A DNA stretch of 64,000 nucleotides from Gammaproteobacteria bacterium (GCA_022450155.1 JAKUQR010000017.1:1-64000); one strand, 5' to 3'; positions 17,889 to 27,869 are shown, counted from the stretch's first letter. Notes: a model not told the origin generated them from the sequence alone. Numbers and translations: made by a program.

Positions 17889-19040
17889 ATGATAGACCGA
17901 TTGTCCAATCAGAGGGCGATGTTCGACATCCCAGAGGATATTGTCTATCTCAACTGTGCCTCTCAGGGGCCTCTACTGCAAACATCTTGTCGCGCGGGTC
18001 AAGAAAGTGTGATGAGAAAGGCCCAGCCATGGGATGCCCAAAGCAGAGATCGTACTGCAGACGAAATTGAGCGCTGCCGGTCCGCCTATGGCACGCTCGT
18101 CAGGAGCGGGGCGGACAACATTGCATTGGTTCATTCAACGAGCTACGGGATAAAACTGGCTGCTGAGACCCTGCCGGTTCTCGCGGGACAGAATATAGTC
18201 GTCATCGAAGACCAATTCCCTTCTAATTTCCACGCCTGGTACCTTAAAACACTGGAGGTTGGCGCCAAGCTCACTATCGTCCCCACGCCTGATGACTGGG
18301 ACTGGACCGCCGCGATTCTTGCGCACATCGATCACAACACCGCGATTGTTGCAACCGCGCCCTGCCGGTGGACCGACGGCAGTTCGATCGATCTGGTTGC
18401 GCTGGGGCGACGCTGTCGTGAGGTCGATGCTGCTCTGGTCGTCGATGCCACGCAGTCGGCCGGTGCAATGGAACTGGATGTAAACGAGATTGATCCTGAC
18501 TTCATGATTGCATCCGGGTACAAGTGGCTGTTGTGTCCCTATGCGTTCAGTTTTTTATACGCGGCACCCCGGCATCATTCAGCGCAACCAATCGAGCATT
18601 ACACTTGGACGCTTAGTGATACCCCCCCTCTGGGTATGATGCGGGGAGATGATATGGACGGAGCCTCTGGCGCACGTCGGTTTGATATGGGTGAACGCAA
18701 TAATCCAATACTGCCCGCCATGGCTATTAAGGCACTGGACCAGTTGATCGAATGGCGACTAGAACGAATCAGCCGGTCCATAGAAATGCTGACAGATCTT
18801 GTAGAAGCCGCTGCTCTGGATCGAGGCATGCTGGTGCCACCCAAGCACTGCCGGGTCCCGCATATCATCGGCATACGCCGGCACCAAGGATGGCCCGAGG
18901 ATCTCCAGGACAGACTCGCCTCATTGGGTGTTTACGTCAGTAAACGTGGAGATGCGATGCGGGTGAGCCCGTATCTCTACAACGAGGCAAATGAAGTGGA
19001 GCGCCTGTTCGAGGCTGTAGACCATCTCCCCGCGGCATGA
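17889..19040 (+). CDS. Class V aminotransferase-fold PLP enzyme
   Basis: A 383-residue PLP enzyme of the class V (cysteine desulfurase/selenocysteine lyase/isopenicillin-N epimerase-like) group. It opens with VYLNCASQGPL, has ALVHSTSYGIKLAAE for the cofactor phosphate, VVDATQSAGAMELD for the PLP Asp, and the Schiff-base Lys in IASGYKWLLCPYAF (about residue 213). No catalytic Cys loop of the desulfurase type is evident. Epimerase, lyase or transaminase activity is possible. An MFS gene follows closely on the same strand, so transport and conversion of a common amine-bearing substrate is plausible. Confidence 0.85.
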   Translation: MIDRLSNQRAMFDIPEDIVYLNCASQGPLLQTSCRAGQESVMRKAQPWDAQSRDRTADEIERCRSAYGTLVRSGADNIALVHSTSYGIKLAAETLPVLAGQNIVVIEDQFPSNFHAWYLKTLEVGAKLTIVPTPDDWDWTAAILAHIDHNTAIVATAPCRWTDGSSIDLVALGRRCREVDAALVVDATQSAGAMELDVNEIDPDFMIASGYKWLLCPYAFSFLYAAPRHHSAQPIEHYTWTLSDTPPLGMMRGDDMDGASGARRFDMGERNNPILPAMAIKALDQLIEWRLERISRSIEMLTDLVEAAALDRGMLVPPKHCRVPHIIGIRRHQGWPEDLQDRLASLGVYVSKRGDAMRVSPYLYNEANEVERLFEAVDHLPAA

Positions 19041-19068
19041 AAAGCCGTTATCTTGGGCACTGACAAAT

Positions 19069-20280
19069 TTGTACGCCGGTCGAATTGATACCGAGCCCTT
19101 CGTTTCCATGGCATTTTCGAATGCCGGCCATGTGTTTACACATATGCTGACCATTCTCTATGCCACTGCCGTGCTTTATTTGCCCAGTAAATTTGATCTG
19201 TCTTATGGTGAGATGCTGGGTCTTTCGAGCGTGGGCCTTATCCTGTTTGGTGTGGGCTCGCTGCCCGCAGGCTGGTTTGGTGATCGGTGGAGTCAGGTGG
19301 GAATGCTTGTAATTTTCTTTATTGGGATTGGTGTTTCTACAGCATTCACCGGCTTGGCAACGAATACCACCAGTCTGTTTATCGGGCTGTCACTGATAGG
19401 TCTTTTTGCGTCGATCTACCATCCGGTGGGGATTGCCTGGCTGGTCGCGTGCGCGCGCCGGCAGGGCCTGGCCCTGGGTGTCAACGGCGCATTTGGCCAT
19501 CTCGGCAGTGCTGTGGCGCCGGTGTTCGTAGGAGTGATGATTGATTATGTCTCCTGGAGAGCAGCCTTTGTGTTGCCCGGTGCCGCAGCAATTTTGACGG
19601 GGGCCTTGCTATGGGTTGCCTGGGCTCAGGGCTGGGTATCGGACCGCAATGCTGATCGTGTACCGATGCCAGCGCCTGCCCCTGGCGACTATCGTCGTGT
19701 ATTTCTGGTGCTGCTCGTGACCATGGCTTGCAACGGTTTTGTATACGCCGGCATGATGAACACAGCGCCGAAGGTGTTCGAAGTGGGGTTAACGGTCACT
19801 TTTACGGATTCATACACGGGGATTGGGATACTCACCGGTACTGTCATCGGGTTATCATCAGTGTGCAGCTTTATCGGTGGCTGGCTAGCAGATCGCTATT
19901 CTCCGCGAAGGATCTACCTTGTGTTCTGGATGTTGCTGGTACCGGCATTGATACTGGTTGCGACCGCTTCGGGGTACCGTCTCATATTGGCGATGTTTTT
20001 AGCGATGTCGTTTCTGGTGACTTTTGCAGCGGCAGAGAATATGTTGGTGGCTCGGTACACGCCATTCAGATGGCGCTCGCTGGCATACGGTGCCCGATTT
20101 GTTCTGGCACTGGGCATCGGTGGTTTGACGGTTTATGTGGCAGGCGATCTGTTTGACCGGACCGGAACTTTTGGTGTGCTCTACCTGCTCTTTTCTGCTG
20201 CAGCTGTGGTCGCGGTTTTGTGCGCATTCTGGTTACCCAGCGCTGGAAGGGCGGTCCGAAAACAACCCGTTTCACTTTGA
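19069..20280 (+). CDS. MFS transporter
   Basis: A protein of up to 403 residues with about twelve membrane helices and the major-facilitator loop motif between helices 2 and 3 (GSLPAGWFGDRWSQ). The reading frame opens at a TTG (19069); an ATG at 19108 is an alternative that would still keep the first helix. Neither has a strong SD. It lies 28 bp after the class V aminotransferase-like gene, in the same direction. The substrate is unknown. Confidence 0.85.
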   Translation: MYAGRIDTEPFVSMAFSNAGHVFTHMLTILYATAVLYLPSKFDLSYGEMLGLSSVGLILFGVGSLPAGWFGDRWSQVGMLVIFFIGIGVSTAFTGLATNTTSLFIGLSLIGLFASIYHPVGIAWLVACARRQGLALGVNGAFGHLGSAVAPVFVGVMIDYVSWRAAFVLPGAAAILTGALLWVAWAQGWVSDRNADRVPMPAPAPGDYRRVFLVLLVTMACNGFVYAGMMNTAPKVFEVGLTVTFTDSYTGIGILTGTVIGLSSVCSFIGGWLADRYSPRRIYLVFWMLLVPALILVATASGYRLILAMFLAMSFLVTFAAAENMLVARYTPFRWRSLAYGARFVLALGIGGLTVYVAGDLFDRTGTFGVLYLLFSAAAVVAVLCAFWLPSAGRAVRKQPVSL

Positions 20281-20352
20281 GCTAAGCTGACGCTTCGCAG
20301 CCGATGACCAGTTGACCTGATTCAAGAATTTTGAACGGATGATCAGTTAAAT

Positions 20353-21345
20353 ATGGTAGACCTGCTTGTGTTTGAGGAATCGTTGCCGCGGCTTAGCGAA
20401 GCGTTAGCACATCATGATGGCTTGCGGATTGTTTGCTGGCATACTGATGGCAGATTCTCACTGGGCGGTCAAACCGTTGATGCCGACGCCATTGAACCGG
20501 AAATCGGTTGGATCAGCTTCGATATCTTGGCCCGCGGAAAAATGAGAAAATATGTCGAGACCCTATTGCAGTTTGACAGCCTGCGTTGGGTCCAGACCGG
20601 GCATGCCGGGCTTGACGATCCCCTGTACAGTGCACTGGCAGAGCGCGGTGTACGACTGAGTAAGAGTTATGCACAATCGATCGCAATCGCAGAATACACC
20701 CTGGCATACGCCCTTTACTATTTTCAGGATATCGAGTTTCGACTGGCGTCACAGCGTGCAACCGAATGGAAAAGCAAGAGATTCAGGGAACTTTACGGCA
20801 GCCGCTGGCTGATTGTTGGTTTCGGCCATATCGGACGTCGTGTCGCACAACGAGCGCGAGCGTTTAACTGCCATATCACAACGCTGCGCCGTTCCGGTAC
20901 CTCAGACCCAGCCGCAGATGAGGTCGTCGGCCGGGCGGAGTTGTCTACCACTCTGGCAAAAAGCGATGTAGTGGTGTTGGCGTGTCCTGAAAATACGGAG
21001 ACTACCGGGCTTGTTGATGTGGCGTTTGTCACTGCCATGAAAAAAGGATCACTGTTGATCAATGTTGCACGCGGCGGTTTGATCGACGATTCAGCGTTGA
21101 TAACCGGACTCGAACACGGTCGACCGGAGTTCGCGGTGCTGGATGCGTTTTCAGTGGAGCCGTTGCCGGTAGAGCATCCTTACTGGACACACCCGAATGT
21201 GATCATCACGGCACATATGTCCAATCGCGGCGATGGTACCTCGGGTCGGGGGACGGAACAGTTCCTGGATAATCTTCGTCGCTATCTGAAGGACGGAACA
21301 CCTGATGATGAGGTCGATCCTCGATTTTTCATTGCGCCGACTTGA
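20353..21345 (+). CDS. D-2-hydroxyacid dehydrogenase family protein
   Basis: A 330-residue NAD(P)-dependent dehydrogenase. The dinucleotide motif is IVGFGHIGRRVAQRA (about residue 155), and the catalytic residues are Arg in INVARGGLIDD, Glu in DAFSVEPLP and His in ITAHMS. It would reduce a 2-oxo acid to a D-2-hydroxy acid or the reverse. The N-terminal substrate domain is divergent. It reads with the MFS gene upstream (73-bp gap) and is convergent with a flavin monooxygenase. Confidence 0.88.
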   Translation: MVDLLVFEESLPRLSEALAHHDGLRIVCWHTDGRFSLGGQTVDADAIEPEIGWISFDILARGKMRKYVETLLQFDSLRWVQTGHAGLDDPLYSALAERGVRLSKSYAQSIAIAEYTLAYALYYFQDIEFRLASQRATEWKSKRFRELYGSRWLIVGFGHIGRRVAQRARAFNCHITTLRRSGTSDPAADEVVGRAELSTTLAKSDVVVLACPENTETTGLVDVAFVTAMKKGSLLINVARGGLIDDSALITGLEHGRPEFAVLDAFSVEPLPVEHPYWTHPNVIITAHMSNRGDGTSGRGTEQFLDNLRRYLKDGTPDDEVDPRFFIAPT

Positions 21346-21369
21346 CTCAATAGTTTGGCCTGGGGGCGA

Positions 21370-23022
21370 TCATGCCGGTGTGCACCCTCGAATGTGGTCG
21401 ATCAAGGAGAGACCGTCACTCGGACAAGTGTGTCCACGCCAGGCAACGTGCTGATCGGGCCGGACCAGGATCAAGGGGTGCGTGTATTCACCGTTGTCCG
21501 GCCGCGCGGTGATATCAAGAATGTGGAGTGGAAAGCGCCTGTGTTTGGCAGCTGCAGTAAGCGCTGTAGTATCCAGTGCAGGGTCGAGCCTCAATAGCGT
21601 GAATTCGGGACCCAGAAGGTCGTACAACGAGCGTCCAGACTCTAGATACAGATGTGGGAGGCGACAGCCGGGCAGCGTTGATGGTGTAAAGGTAGACATC
21701 GTGTAAGCGGGGGGTAATTCCGGTTCGTGAGCGATAATAGGTGAGTCGTCGTAGAAGTAGCCAAAGTTAAGTCCCGCGGCGCAGTACTGCTGAACGTTCA
21801 GTTCATAGGCGTAGCGACCCATTTGCTGCCGTACGCGCTCTCCTTCTCGCCCTGGTGCCTCAATGTTTCCAGGTACGGTACGTCTCTGCTTGACCATGGC
21901 GTGGGCATGATTCATTACAAAGCGGGAAACCTGTTCGGTAATGGGCAGGCGCTCTCGTTCGTAAGCATCCAGAATGGAGTCGGGTGCCCACTGGTTCAGT
22001 CTGGCGCTGAGCAGCCAGGACAGATTCACGGCGTCGGCAACGCCGGCATTCATGCCGTAGCCGGCATAAGGCACCCAGATATGGGCCGCATCGCCGCACA
22101 GAAATACCCGGTTTTTGCGAAAACGATCAGCCACCAGGCGTCTTCCGAACCAGTCTTCTCGTGCCAGGATGTCGTATTTGAACTCATCCTCGACACCGAG
22201 GATGGTTCTGATGGACCCGTCGCGATCAACCGATTCAAAGTCGGTTTCATCTTCGCGTAGGTAGTTGTGGACTATCCACAGTGATTGGCCGTCTATCGCA
22301 TAGACATTGCCGGAACGCCGGGGGTTCAGAGATATGGTACTCCAGGCCGGTTTCTCGTTCTGCAAGTGGATCAGCTCAGCGGTATGAATGAAGCTGGACT
22401 GGCAACGCTGTAAAACAGAGTCACCGGCAAACTGGCTGCCAATGTTTTTGCGCACGGCAGATGAGCCACCGTCGCAGCCGATCAGGTATTCACAGGAAGC
22501 GCGACAGGTGTCGCCCGTTTCCAAGTCCTCTATGATGGCGACTACGCCATTATCGCTTTGTTCGAGGGCTATGAACTGGGACCGGCAGTGGATGGATATC
22601 TCGGCTGTTGTGGCAGCTTGTTCAAACAGAATTGGTTCAAGATAGATCTGGTTGATACGGTGGGGCGGCTCCGGGGTCGGCCACCCGGTGTCAGGCCCGT
22701 CAGTTGCAATGTAGCGATCACGTCTGCACGGTATGGGGATACGCGCGATTTCAATACCGGTAAATGTTGTGCGAAATGCCACATCGTTGGGATAATCAGT
22801 CGGTAATCCAGCGTCTCGGATGTTCTGAGATATTCCCAGGCGCCGGTATACCTCCATCGTGCGGGCGGACACGTGATTGCATTTTGCAGGTGGGGGTTCC
22901 CCGTGACCTCTGATTTCCACCACGGCTACTTCGATACCTCGCCAGGCCAGATCCAGTGCCAGGGTCAGACCGACAGGACCCGCACCAACGATGAGTACTG
23001 CTGCCTCTATATTGTTTGACAA
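21370..23022 (-). CDS. FAD-dependent aromatic-ring monooxygenase family protein
   Basis: A 550-residue class A flavoprotein monooxygenase (PheA/TfdB-like). Motifs are LIVGAGPVGLTLALDLAWRG at the N terminus (FAD ADP moiety), the middle YLIGCDGGSSAVRK (DG motif), and FLCGDAAHIWVPYAGYGMN (GD motif, about residue 300). A C-terminal thioredoxin-like domain follows, as in phenol hydroxylases. Such enzymes hydroxylate phenolic or similar rings with NAD(P)H and oxygen. The start appears to be a TTG at 23022. The rhodanese gene ends 33 bp upstream, same strand. Confidence 0.87.
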   Translation of the reverse strand: MSNNIEAAVLIVGAGPVGLTLALDLAWRGIEVAVVEIRGHGEPPPAKCNHVSARTMEVYRRLGISQNIRDAGLPTDYPNDVAFRTTFTGIEIARIPIPCRRDRYIATDGPDTGWPTPEPPHRINQIYLEPILFEQAATTAEISIHCRSQFIALEQSDNGVVAIIEDLETGDTCRASCEYLIGCDGGSSAVRKNIGSQFAGDSVLQRCQSSFIHTAELIHLQNEKPAWSTISLNPRRSGNVYAIDGQSLWIVHNYLREDETDFESVDRDGSIRTILGVEDEFKYDILAREDWFGRRLVADRFRKNRVFLCGDAAHIWVPYAGYGMNAGVADAVNLSWLLSARLNQWAPDSILDAYERERLPITEQVSRFVMNHAHAMVKQRRTVPGNIEAPGREGERVRQQMGRYAYELNVQQYCAAGLNFGYFYDDSPIIAHEPELPPAYTMSTFTPSTLPGCRLPHLYLESGRSLYDLLGPEFTLLRLDPALDTTALTAAAKHRRFPLHILDITARPDNGEYTHPLILVRPDQHVAWRGHTCPSDGLSLIDHIRGCTPA

Positions 23023-23055
23023 GACACTTTCAACAGCTGTTTGGTTGTGCCGGAC

Positions 23056-23949
23056 TCAGTTCAGCGTATCCATTGGCAGCGTCTTGTCCGGTGCCCACTC
23101 GCTGAGGGAAGCGTCGTATATGGAGACGTTATCGAACCCCAGCATGACTAAAAGCATCGCTGTTGCACTGGCGGCGATCCCTCCGCCACAGTAGGTCAGT
23201 ATGCGATCTGCCTTATCCACGCTGATCTCAGTGAACATCGAAGCGATGTGTTCAGCAGGTAGAAACTCAGTAGTATTGCCGTCAACCAGTTCTGCGGTGG
23301 GTACATTAACCGATCCGCTGATGTGTCCAGGGCGCCCATAGTTACCAAATTCCCCCGCATCCTGGCCGGCGTGCTGTACACGGCGCAAAGCGTTGATAGT
23401 GCAGACTGTGGAATCATTGATGGCGTCGAGTACGTCATTTTTGGAAGCCATCAGCCCAGTCCGAGGCGTGGTTGTCAGTTGTGTCGGCGTATAGGTTGTT
23501 TGCTGGTTACTGACGGGCCGTTGCTCTAGTTTCCATTTCGTTAACCCACCGTCTAGGACGCGGGCATTGTCGAACCCTGCAATCCGCAACAGCCACCAGA
23601 TTCTGGTTGCCCACTGGGGCGTCGTTTGGCTGTAGAGAACCACCTGAGATTCATCTCCGACACCAAGAGTGGCAAATGCTTGCAACAGCTGGCCGTTGTC
23701 GGGGCAGGTAAAGCGCAGGTTGCTATTTGTATCCGACAGGTCTTCCTGGAGATCGATAAAGGCTGCGCCGGGGATATGTTCCTTGAGGTAATCCTTAAGG
23801 CCCGACTGGACCCGGTATGGACCGGGCAGTGCCGGGTCATTCTGGTGGATCAGATGAGTCGTGCAATCGTAAATGCGCAGGTTAGGTTCAGCCAGATGCG
23901 AAGACAGCCAATCGGCATCTACCAGATAGTGTGAATTGACATACGCCAT
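23056..23949 (-). CDS. Two-domain rhodanese-type sulfurtransferase
   Basis: A 297-residue tandem rhodanese. The N-terminal domain is inactive-type, and the C-terminal one has the active-site loop YCGGGIAASATAM. The loop CGGGIA differs from the CGSGVT of 3-mercaptopyruvate sulfurtransferases and CRKGVT of thiosulfate sulfurtransferases, so the donor is uncertain. It moves sulfane sulfur to a thiophilic acceptor, which fits an organism with sulfur metabolism. The ATG start is at 23949. It is divergent from the glutathione peroxidase gene. Confidence 0.87.
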   Translation of the reverse strand: MAYVNSHYLVDADWLSSHLAEPNLRIYDCTTHLIHQNDPALPGPYRVQSGLKDYLKEHIPGAAFIDLQEDLSDTNSNLRFTCPDNGQLLQAFATLGVGDESQVVLYSQTTPQWATRIWWLLRIAGFDNARVLDGGLTKWKLEQRPVSNQQTTYTPTQLTTTPRTGLMASKNDVLDAINDSTVCTINALRRVQHAGQDAGEFGNYGRPGHISGSVNVPTAELVDGNTTEFLPAEHIASMFTEISVDKADRILTYCGGGIAASATAMLLVMLGFDNVSIYDASLSEWAPDKTLPMDTLN

Positions 23950-24188
23950 GGGGGTATTCCCTGAGGTGTTGATCGTTGCGTAGCTGAAACGTTACCACAC
24001 ACGGCTCAAGCGATGTCCATCAAGCTGGCGTAAGGACGGCCGGTTTGTTCCAGGCTAATGACCAGGTGGTAGTATGTGCGTCTTCTGGAATAGTGAGTCT
24101 TTGGGGCCGACGGGACAGTTCGAACCGCTGAAGAAGATGAGATTGTTTCTGCAGACATCTTTTGTAACAAGGTTGACGTAGTCGACAG

Positions 24189-24668
24189 ATGAAGATCGAT
24201 TACAACACAACCATCGAGTTGATATCCGGTCGCATCATCGATCTGTCCGAGTTTCGTGGCAAAGTGCTGTTGATCTGTAACACGGCCAGCCGCTGCGGGT
24301 ATACCCCGCAATATGCAGAATTGGAGCAGCTCTACAGGTCATACAAGGAGAAGGGCTTGGAAATCCTCGGTTTTCCGTGTAATCAGTTTCGCCGGCAAGA
24401 GCCTGGTACTGGTGCGGAGATTCTGGATTTCTGCCAGCGTTACTACGATGTGAGCTTTCAGATGTGTGCCAAAATTCGCGTAAATGGTGAGGGTGCACAT
24501 CTGCTTTTCCAGCGGCTCAAAAAAGCCCGGCGGGGTCTTTTGGGATCACAAAGAATCACTTGGAATTTCACCAAGTTTCTGGTCGGTCGGGATGGGGAGG
24601 TTCTGGCACGATATGGAACGAGACGATCACCCAGCAGTTTGGACAAGGCGATCGAAAAGGCTCTATAA
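24189..24668 (+). CDS. Glutathione peroxidase family protein
   Basis: A 159-residue thioredoxin-fold peroxidase with the peroxidatic Cys in NTASRCGYTPQ, Gln/Trp partners in FPCNQF and WNFTKFLV, and the usual family length. It is a Cys-type, not selenocysteine, enzyme. It would reduce hydrogen or lipid peroxides with thioredoxin or glutathione. The ATG is at 24189. It stands as a single gene, with 112 bp before the next start. Confidence 0.9.
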   Translation: MKIDYNTTIELISGRIIDLSEFRGKVLLICNTASRCGYTPQYAELEQLYRSYKEKGLEILGFPCNQFRRQEPGTGAEILDFCQRYYDVSFQMCAKIRVNGEGAHLLFQRLKKARRGLLGSQRITWNFTKFLVGRDGEVLARYGTRRSPSSLDKAIEKAL

Positions 24669-24780
24669 AGATTAGTGTTCCCAATAATGGCTTGTAAGAA
24701 GGTATGTCTGGATTCATCGGGGGTCTGAACGATCTGTAGATGTTAGACATAGAATTCAACCACAAAGGTTACAAAACAAG

Positions 24781-26151
24781 ATGATTGATTTACTTGAGAT
24801 TGCACAAACTGAGGCAGATGGGGGTGATCTTCTGGAGGCATTGTCGGCGCTGTTTCAGACCAGCGATGTTCGACCGGCAGGTTATCCCGATGCGTTGATC
24901 TGGCAGGGCGGTTTACATGATGGAAAGATTAATCCCGTCGCGCACGCCTTGACGGATGCCTATGCATTGATTGGCACCATTGCTGCTGTAGACGTTTTGG
25001 GACTGCCCTACTATGCAGTACCGATGTGGGCACAGTACCGTCACGACCATAATCTTGAGCCGCTGGCCTGGTTCGGAAACATGTCCTGTACCTCAATCAA
25101 GTGGTCAACAGCCGGTGACGTCTATGTTGCTGATGGCCAGGGCGGCAAAGTTGTGGTGATGGGAAAGTCAGGCAATGCAGCGTTGCGAACCCAGGCTGGG
25201 GTCTACTGCAACGTGAGACCGTACGGTTGCATCACAGTTGTGCGCTGCATGCCGTGCCTTCCGTATTCCCAGGATCGGGCTGTGTTTGATGTCGATGCCC
25301 AAACCGGTGTCATCCATTCGGAAATGAACACCCCAGGTATTCAGATGGCGTATGCCAACCGTCGATTTCTGCAGATGGTCCATGAAACCGGTCGACTGGG
25401 ACGGGTTGCCATGAAACCAACCCAGGCAATGGAGGACGGAGTCAACGCCGGATTGCTGTCCTGGATGCTGCAGGACACGCAATTCAAGATTGGCCGGAAG
25501 TTCACCGTTGATGGTTATGTTGAATATCGTGAGCAGGTTGATCGGATCGTGTCGCTGCTGCCAGAAGACTTCAAGGCCGGTATGGAGTCTTGGGGCGGTC
25601 AGATCGAAATGCATATCGCCGACACTAATTATGGACTGCTGCTCTGGGACCTGATCGAAAACCGTGAAGTGATTGTGCTGGCGACCGACCTCGATGGTGA
25701 TCGGTTGACCGACCTGTTGGCCGATGTATCTGAACCTTTGCGCCGGTTCGGTCAAATTGTGATCGACAAGCTGGGGTCCGAAGCTCGCATGGATGACTTG
25801 TGGGGTGAGCTTGGCTACACCACTGGTAACGGTAGGGATATGACATCTATTATGTACAGGATGGAAGGTCCACCCATTCACGAACAAACGCTTGGATCAG
25901 CGGACGCCATGTTACTCCGCCTGCTAGACGGTGATGAATCCGTGGGCGGGACGAAAAAACCCTACGACCCAAGAATCCACTTTGTATTGATCCGGGATGC
26001 TTACATAGACGCAAATCCCGGCAATGCTGCACTTCATGACTGGCTGGATGAAGCACTGAACGTGTTCGACAGGGTTTATGCTGACGACCGACCTGGATTT
26101 CTAGAAGGCTACGGCGAACTTAAGAACCAGATTAGGCCCTGGGGCACCTAG
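24781..26151 (+). CDS. Uncharacterised 456-residue protein with a four-Cys cluster
   Basis: I do not recognise this protein. It is soluble-looking, with no signal peptide or membrane helix, and acidic. The most distinctive part is a cluster of four Cys within 17 residues, C143-x6-C150-x5-C156-x2-C159, followed by DRAVFDVDAQTGV; it could bind a metal or iron-sulfur cluster. The N-terminal third has a conserved-looking GGLHDGKINPVAHALTDAYA segment. A Rieske oxygenase gene starts 52 bp downstream on the same strand, so a joint role is likely. The frame is long, uses codons like its neighbours and has no competing frame, so it is a real gene. Confidence 0.8.
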   Translation: MIDLLEIAQTEADGGDLLEALSALFQTSDVRPAGYPDALIWQGGLHDGKINPVAHALTDAYALIGTIAAVDVLGLPYYAVPMWAQYRHDHNLEPLAWFGNMSCTSIKWSTAGDVYVADGQGGKVVVMGKSGNAALRTQAGVYCNVRPYGCITVVRCMPCLPYSQDRAVFDVDAQTGVIHSEMNTPGIQMAYANRRFLQMVHETGRLGRVAMKPTQAMEDGVNAGLLSWMLQDTQFKIGRKFTVDGYVEYREQVDRIVSLLPEDFKAGMESWGGQIEMHIADTNYGLLLWDLIENREVIVLATDLDGDRLTDLLADVSEPLRRFGQIVIDKLGSEARMDDLWGELGYTTGNGRDMTSIMYRMEGPPIHEQTLGSADAMLLRLLDGDESVGGTKKPYDPRIHFVLIRDAYIDANPGNAALHDWLDEALNVFDRVYADDRPGFLEGYGELKNQIRPWGT

Positions 26152-26203
26152 CGCAATAGCGTGGTTGTTGCTGTGCGATTTACGGATGAGGTGGTTTAGC
26201 AAG

Positions 26204-27211
26204 ATGAAGAATCTCGGCCCTGAATTTTACACGGATTCTGCACTCTATGAGCGCGAGCGCCGGGTGATCTTCTGGAATACATGGCAGTTGCTGGGACCGG
26301 TCACATATCTCTATTCGGCAGGGGATTATCTGGCTACAGAGATTGCCGGGGCCAAGGTATTCGCCATCCGTGACAATGACGGGAAACTGCGTGCATTTCG
26401 CAATGTCTGTCGTCACCGGGGCGCCCGACTGTTGCCGGAAGGGCAGGGCAACTGTAAGCGTATCCGATGTCCCTACCACAGCTGGGTCTATAGACTGGAC
26501 GGTAGCCTAGAGCGTACACCGTGGTTTGGCGACGATCCGAAATTTGATCCAGCTGACTGGCCGCTTGACGAAATTTATGTCGACGTATGGCGCGGCCTGG
26601 TGTTTGTTGCCCTGGATACGGATCGTACTCTGGAGAGCCAGCTTGCAGCCGTTATCGGCGAGCTGGCCTTGGAACCGATTGAAACCTATCAGCCCGTGGC
26701 ACAACATCGGTTGGTGTTTGATGCCAACTGGAAAGTCTACACGGACAATTTTGTAGAGGGCTATCATATTCCCACCATACATCCCAGTTTCTTTGAGGCT
26801 ATCCAATTTGAACAGTTTGAGACCACCGTGCATGACAACATGGTGCGTATGTCTGCACCGGCACAAGACAAACTTTTTTATCGGGGCAGATGGTTGTGGA
26901 TGTGGCCCAATTGGACCTTGTCTGTGTTCGACGGCGGCATGAACACCTCCCGGGTAAATCCAGTCGGACCCGCGCAGACCGAACTGATTTACGAGTTCTA
27001 TTTCTGTGATGAGAAGCGGGTGGACAAATCATCATGCCAGGAAGTCATCGCACAGAATCTGGCTGTTATCGAGGAAGATTTTGAAATCTGTGTTCAGACG
27101 CATAAAAACTACGCCTCAAATGCATATGTGCCGGGGCCGTTGAGCCACAAGCAGGAAGCCGGCGTACACTGGTTTCAGTCAAAACTCAGAGATTTGTTGG
27201 TACCTGACTGA
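26204..27211 (+). CDS. Rieske non-heme iron oxygenase, alpha subunit-like
   Basis: A 335-residue ring-hydroxylating-type oxygenase. The Rieske [2Fe-2S] ligands are in CRHRGARLLPEG and CPYHSWVYRLDG (Cys-x-His and Cys-x2-His, about residues 68-92). The catalytic mononuclear iron site is DNFVEGYHIPTIHPSF, with two His, and a later Asp expected in the C-terminal part. The short, single-subunit build resembles betaine/carnitine-type oxygenases as much as aromatic dioxygenases. I chose the ATG at 26204 because GAGGTGG lies 9 bases upstream; a TTG at 26165 extends the frame. No reductase or ferredoxin gene is adjacent. Confidence 0.88.
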   Translation: MKNLGPEFYTDSALYERERRVIFWNTWQLLGPVTYLYSAGDYLATEIAGAKVFAIRDNDGKLRAFRNVCRHRGARLLPEGQGNCKRIRCPYHSWVYRLDGSLERTPWFGDDPKFDPADWPLDEIYVDVWRGLVFVALDTDRTLESQLAAVIGELALEPIETYQPVAQHRLVFDANWKVYTDNFVEGYHIPTIHPSFFEAIQFEQFETTVHDNMVRMSAPAQDKLFYRGRWLWMWPNWTLSVFDGGMNTSRVNPVGPAQTELIYEFYFCDEKRVDKSSCQEVIAQNLAVIEEDFEICVQTHKNYASNAYVPGPLSHKQEAGVHWFQSKLRDLLVPD

Positions 27212-27260
27212 GTAGATCACCAGCCTGACTGTTGGCCAGTTGATTTTTCGCTAGGGTGAT

Positions 27261-27869
27261 TCAGAAGATCCAGCGGTTGTTCTTACGATAGTCCTGTTCA
27301 AACGCCTCGATCGCGGTCTGATGTTCAAGCGTCATGCTGATGTCGTCCAGCCCGTTAAGCAACCTGATCTTGTCCAGTGAGTCGATATCGAAGTTGTAAC
27401 TTTTCTGATTCGGGCCTGAGACGACCTGTTCCTCGAGGTCTATGGCTATGGTCGCGCCAGGGGATTCGTGCAGCTGTAGCCGGATGTGATTGCAATTTGC
27501 AGCAGAGAGCCTGACAGGAAGCAAACCGTTTTTGATGCAGTTGCTGTAGTGAATATCACCAAAAGTTGGTGCAATTACCGCACGGATGTGATTGGCCATC
27601 AATGCATTGACGGCAGCCTCTCGTGATGAACCACAACCCCAATTTATGTCACATACCAGAATCTGTGCATCGCTGTAAGGGATCTGATTGAATATGAAGC
27701 CGGTTTCAGTATCGTCGGCATGAAATCGGAGGTCATGAAGTAGAAAGCGGGCATAGGCCGGATCATCCTTTGCTCGGCGTAGAAAGCGGGCTGGAATAAT
27801 CTGGTCGGTATCACAGTTGGGAATATCAATCGGAACAGCAACAGCTGAGAATCTGAGGAATGGTTGCAT
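27261..27869 (-). CDS. leuD: 3-isopropylmalate dehydratase small subunit
   Basis: A 202-residue aconitase-family small (swivel) subunit. It has the family's opening PNCDTDQIIPARFL and the CDINWGCGSSREAAVNAL substrate loop. With LeuC it isomerises 2-isopropylmalate to 3-isopropylmalate in leucine synthesis. Its ATG is 5 bases after the leuC stop, so it is cotranscribed. leuA and leuB are not in the window. Small subunits of citraconate or dimethylmalate hydratases look the same, so another acid is possible. Confidence 0.9.
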   Translation of the reverse strand: MQPFLRFSAVAVPIDIPNCDTDQIIPARFLRRAKDDPAYARFLLHDLRFHADDTETGFIFNQIPYSDAQILVCDINWGCGSSREAAVNALMANHIRAVIAPTFGDIHYSNCIKNGLLPVRLSAANCNHIRLQLHESPGATIAIDLEEQVVSGPNQKSYNFDIDSLDKIRLLNGLDDISMTLEHQTAIEAFEQDYRKNNRWIF

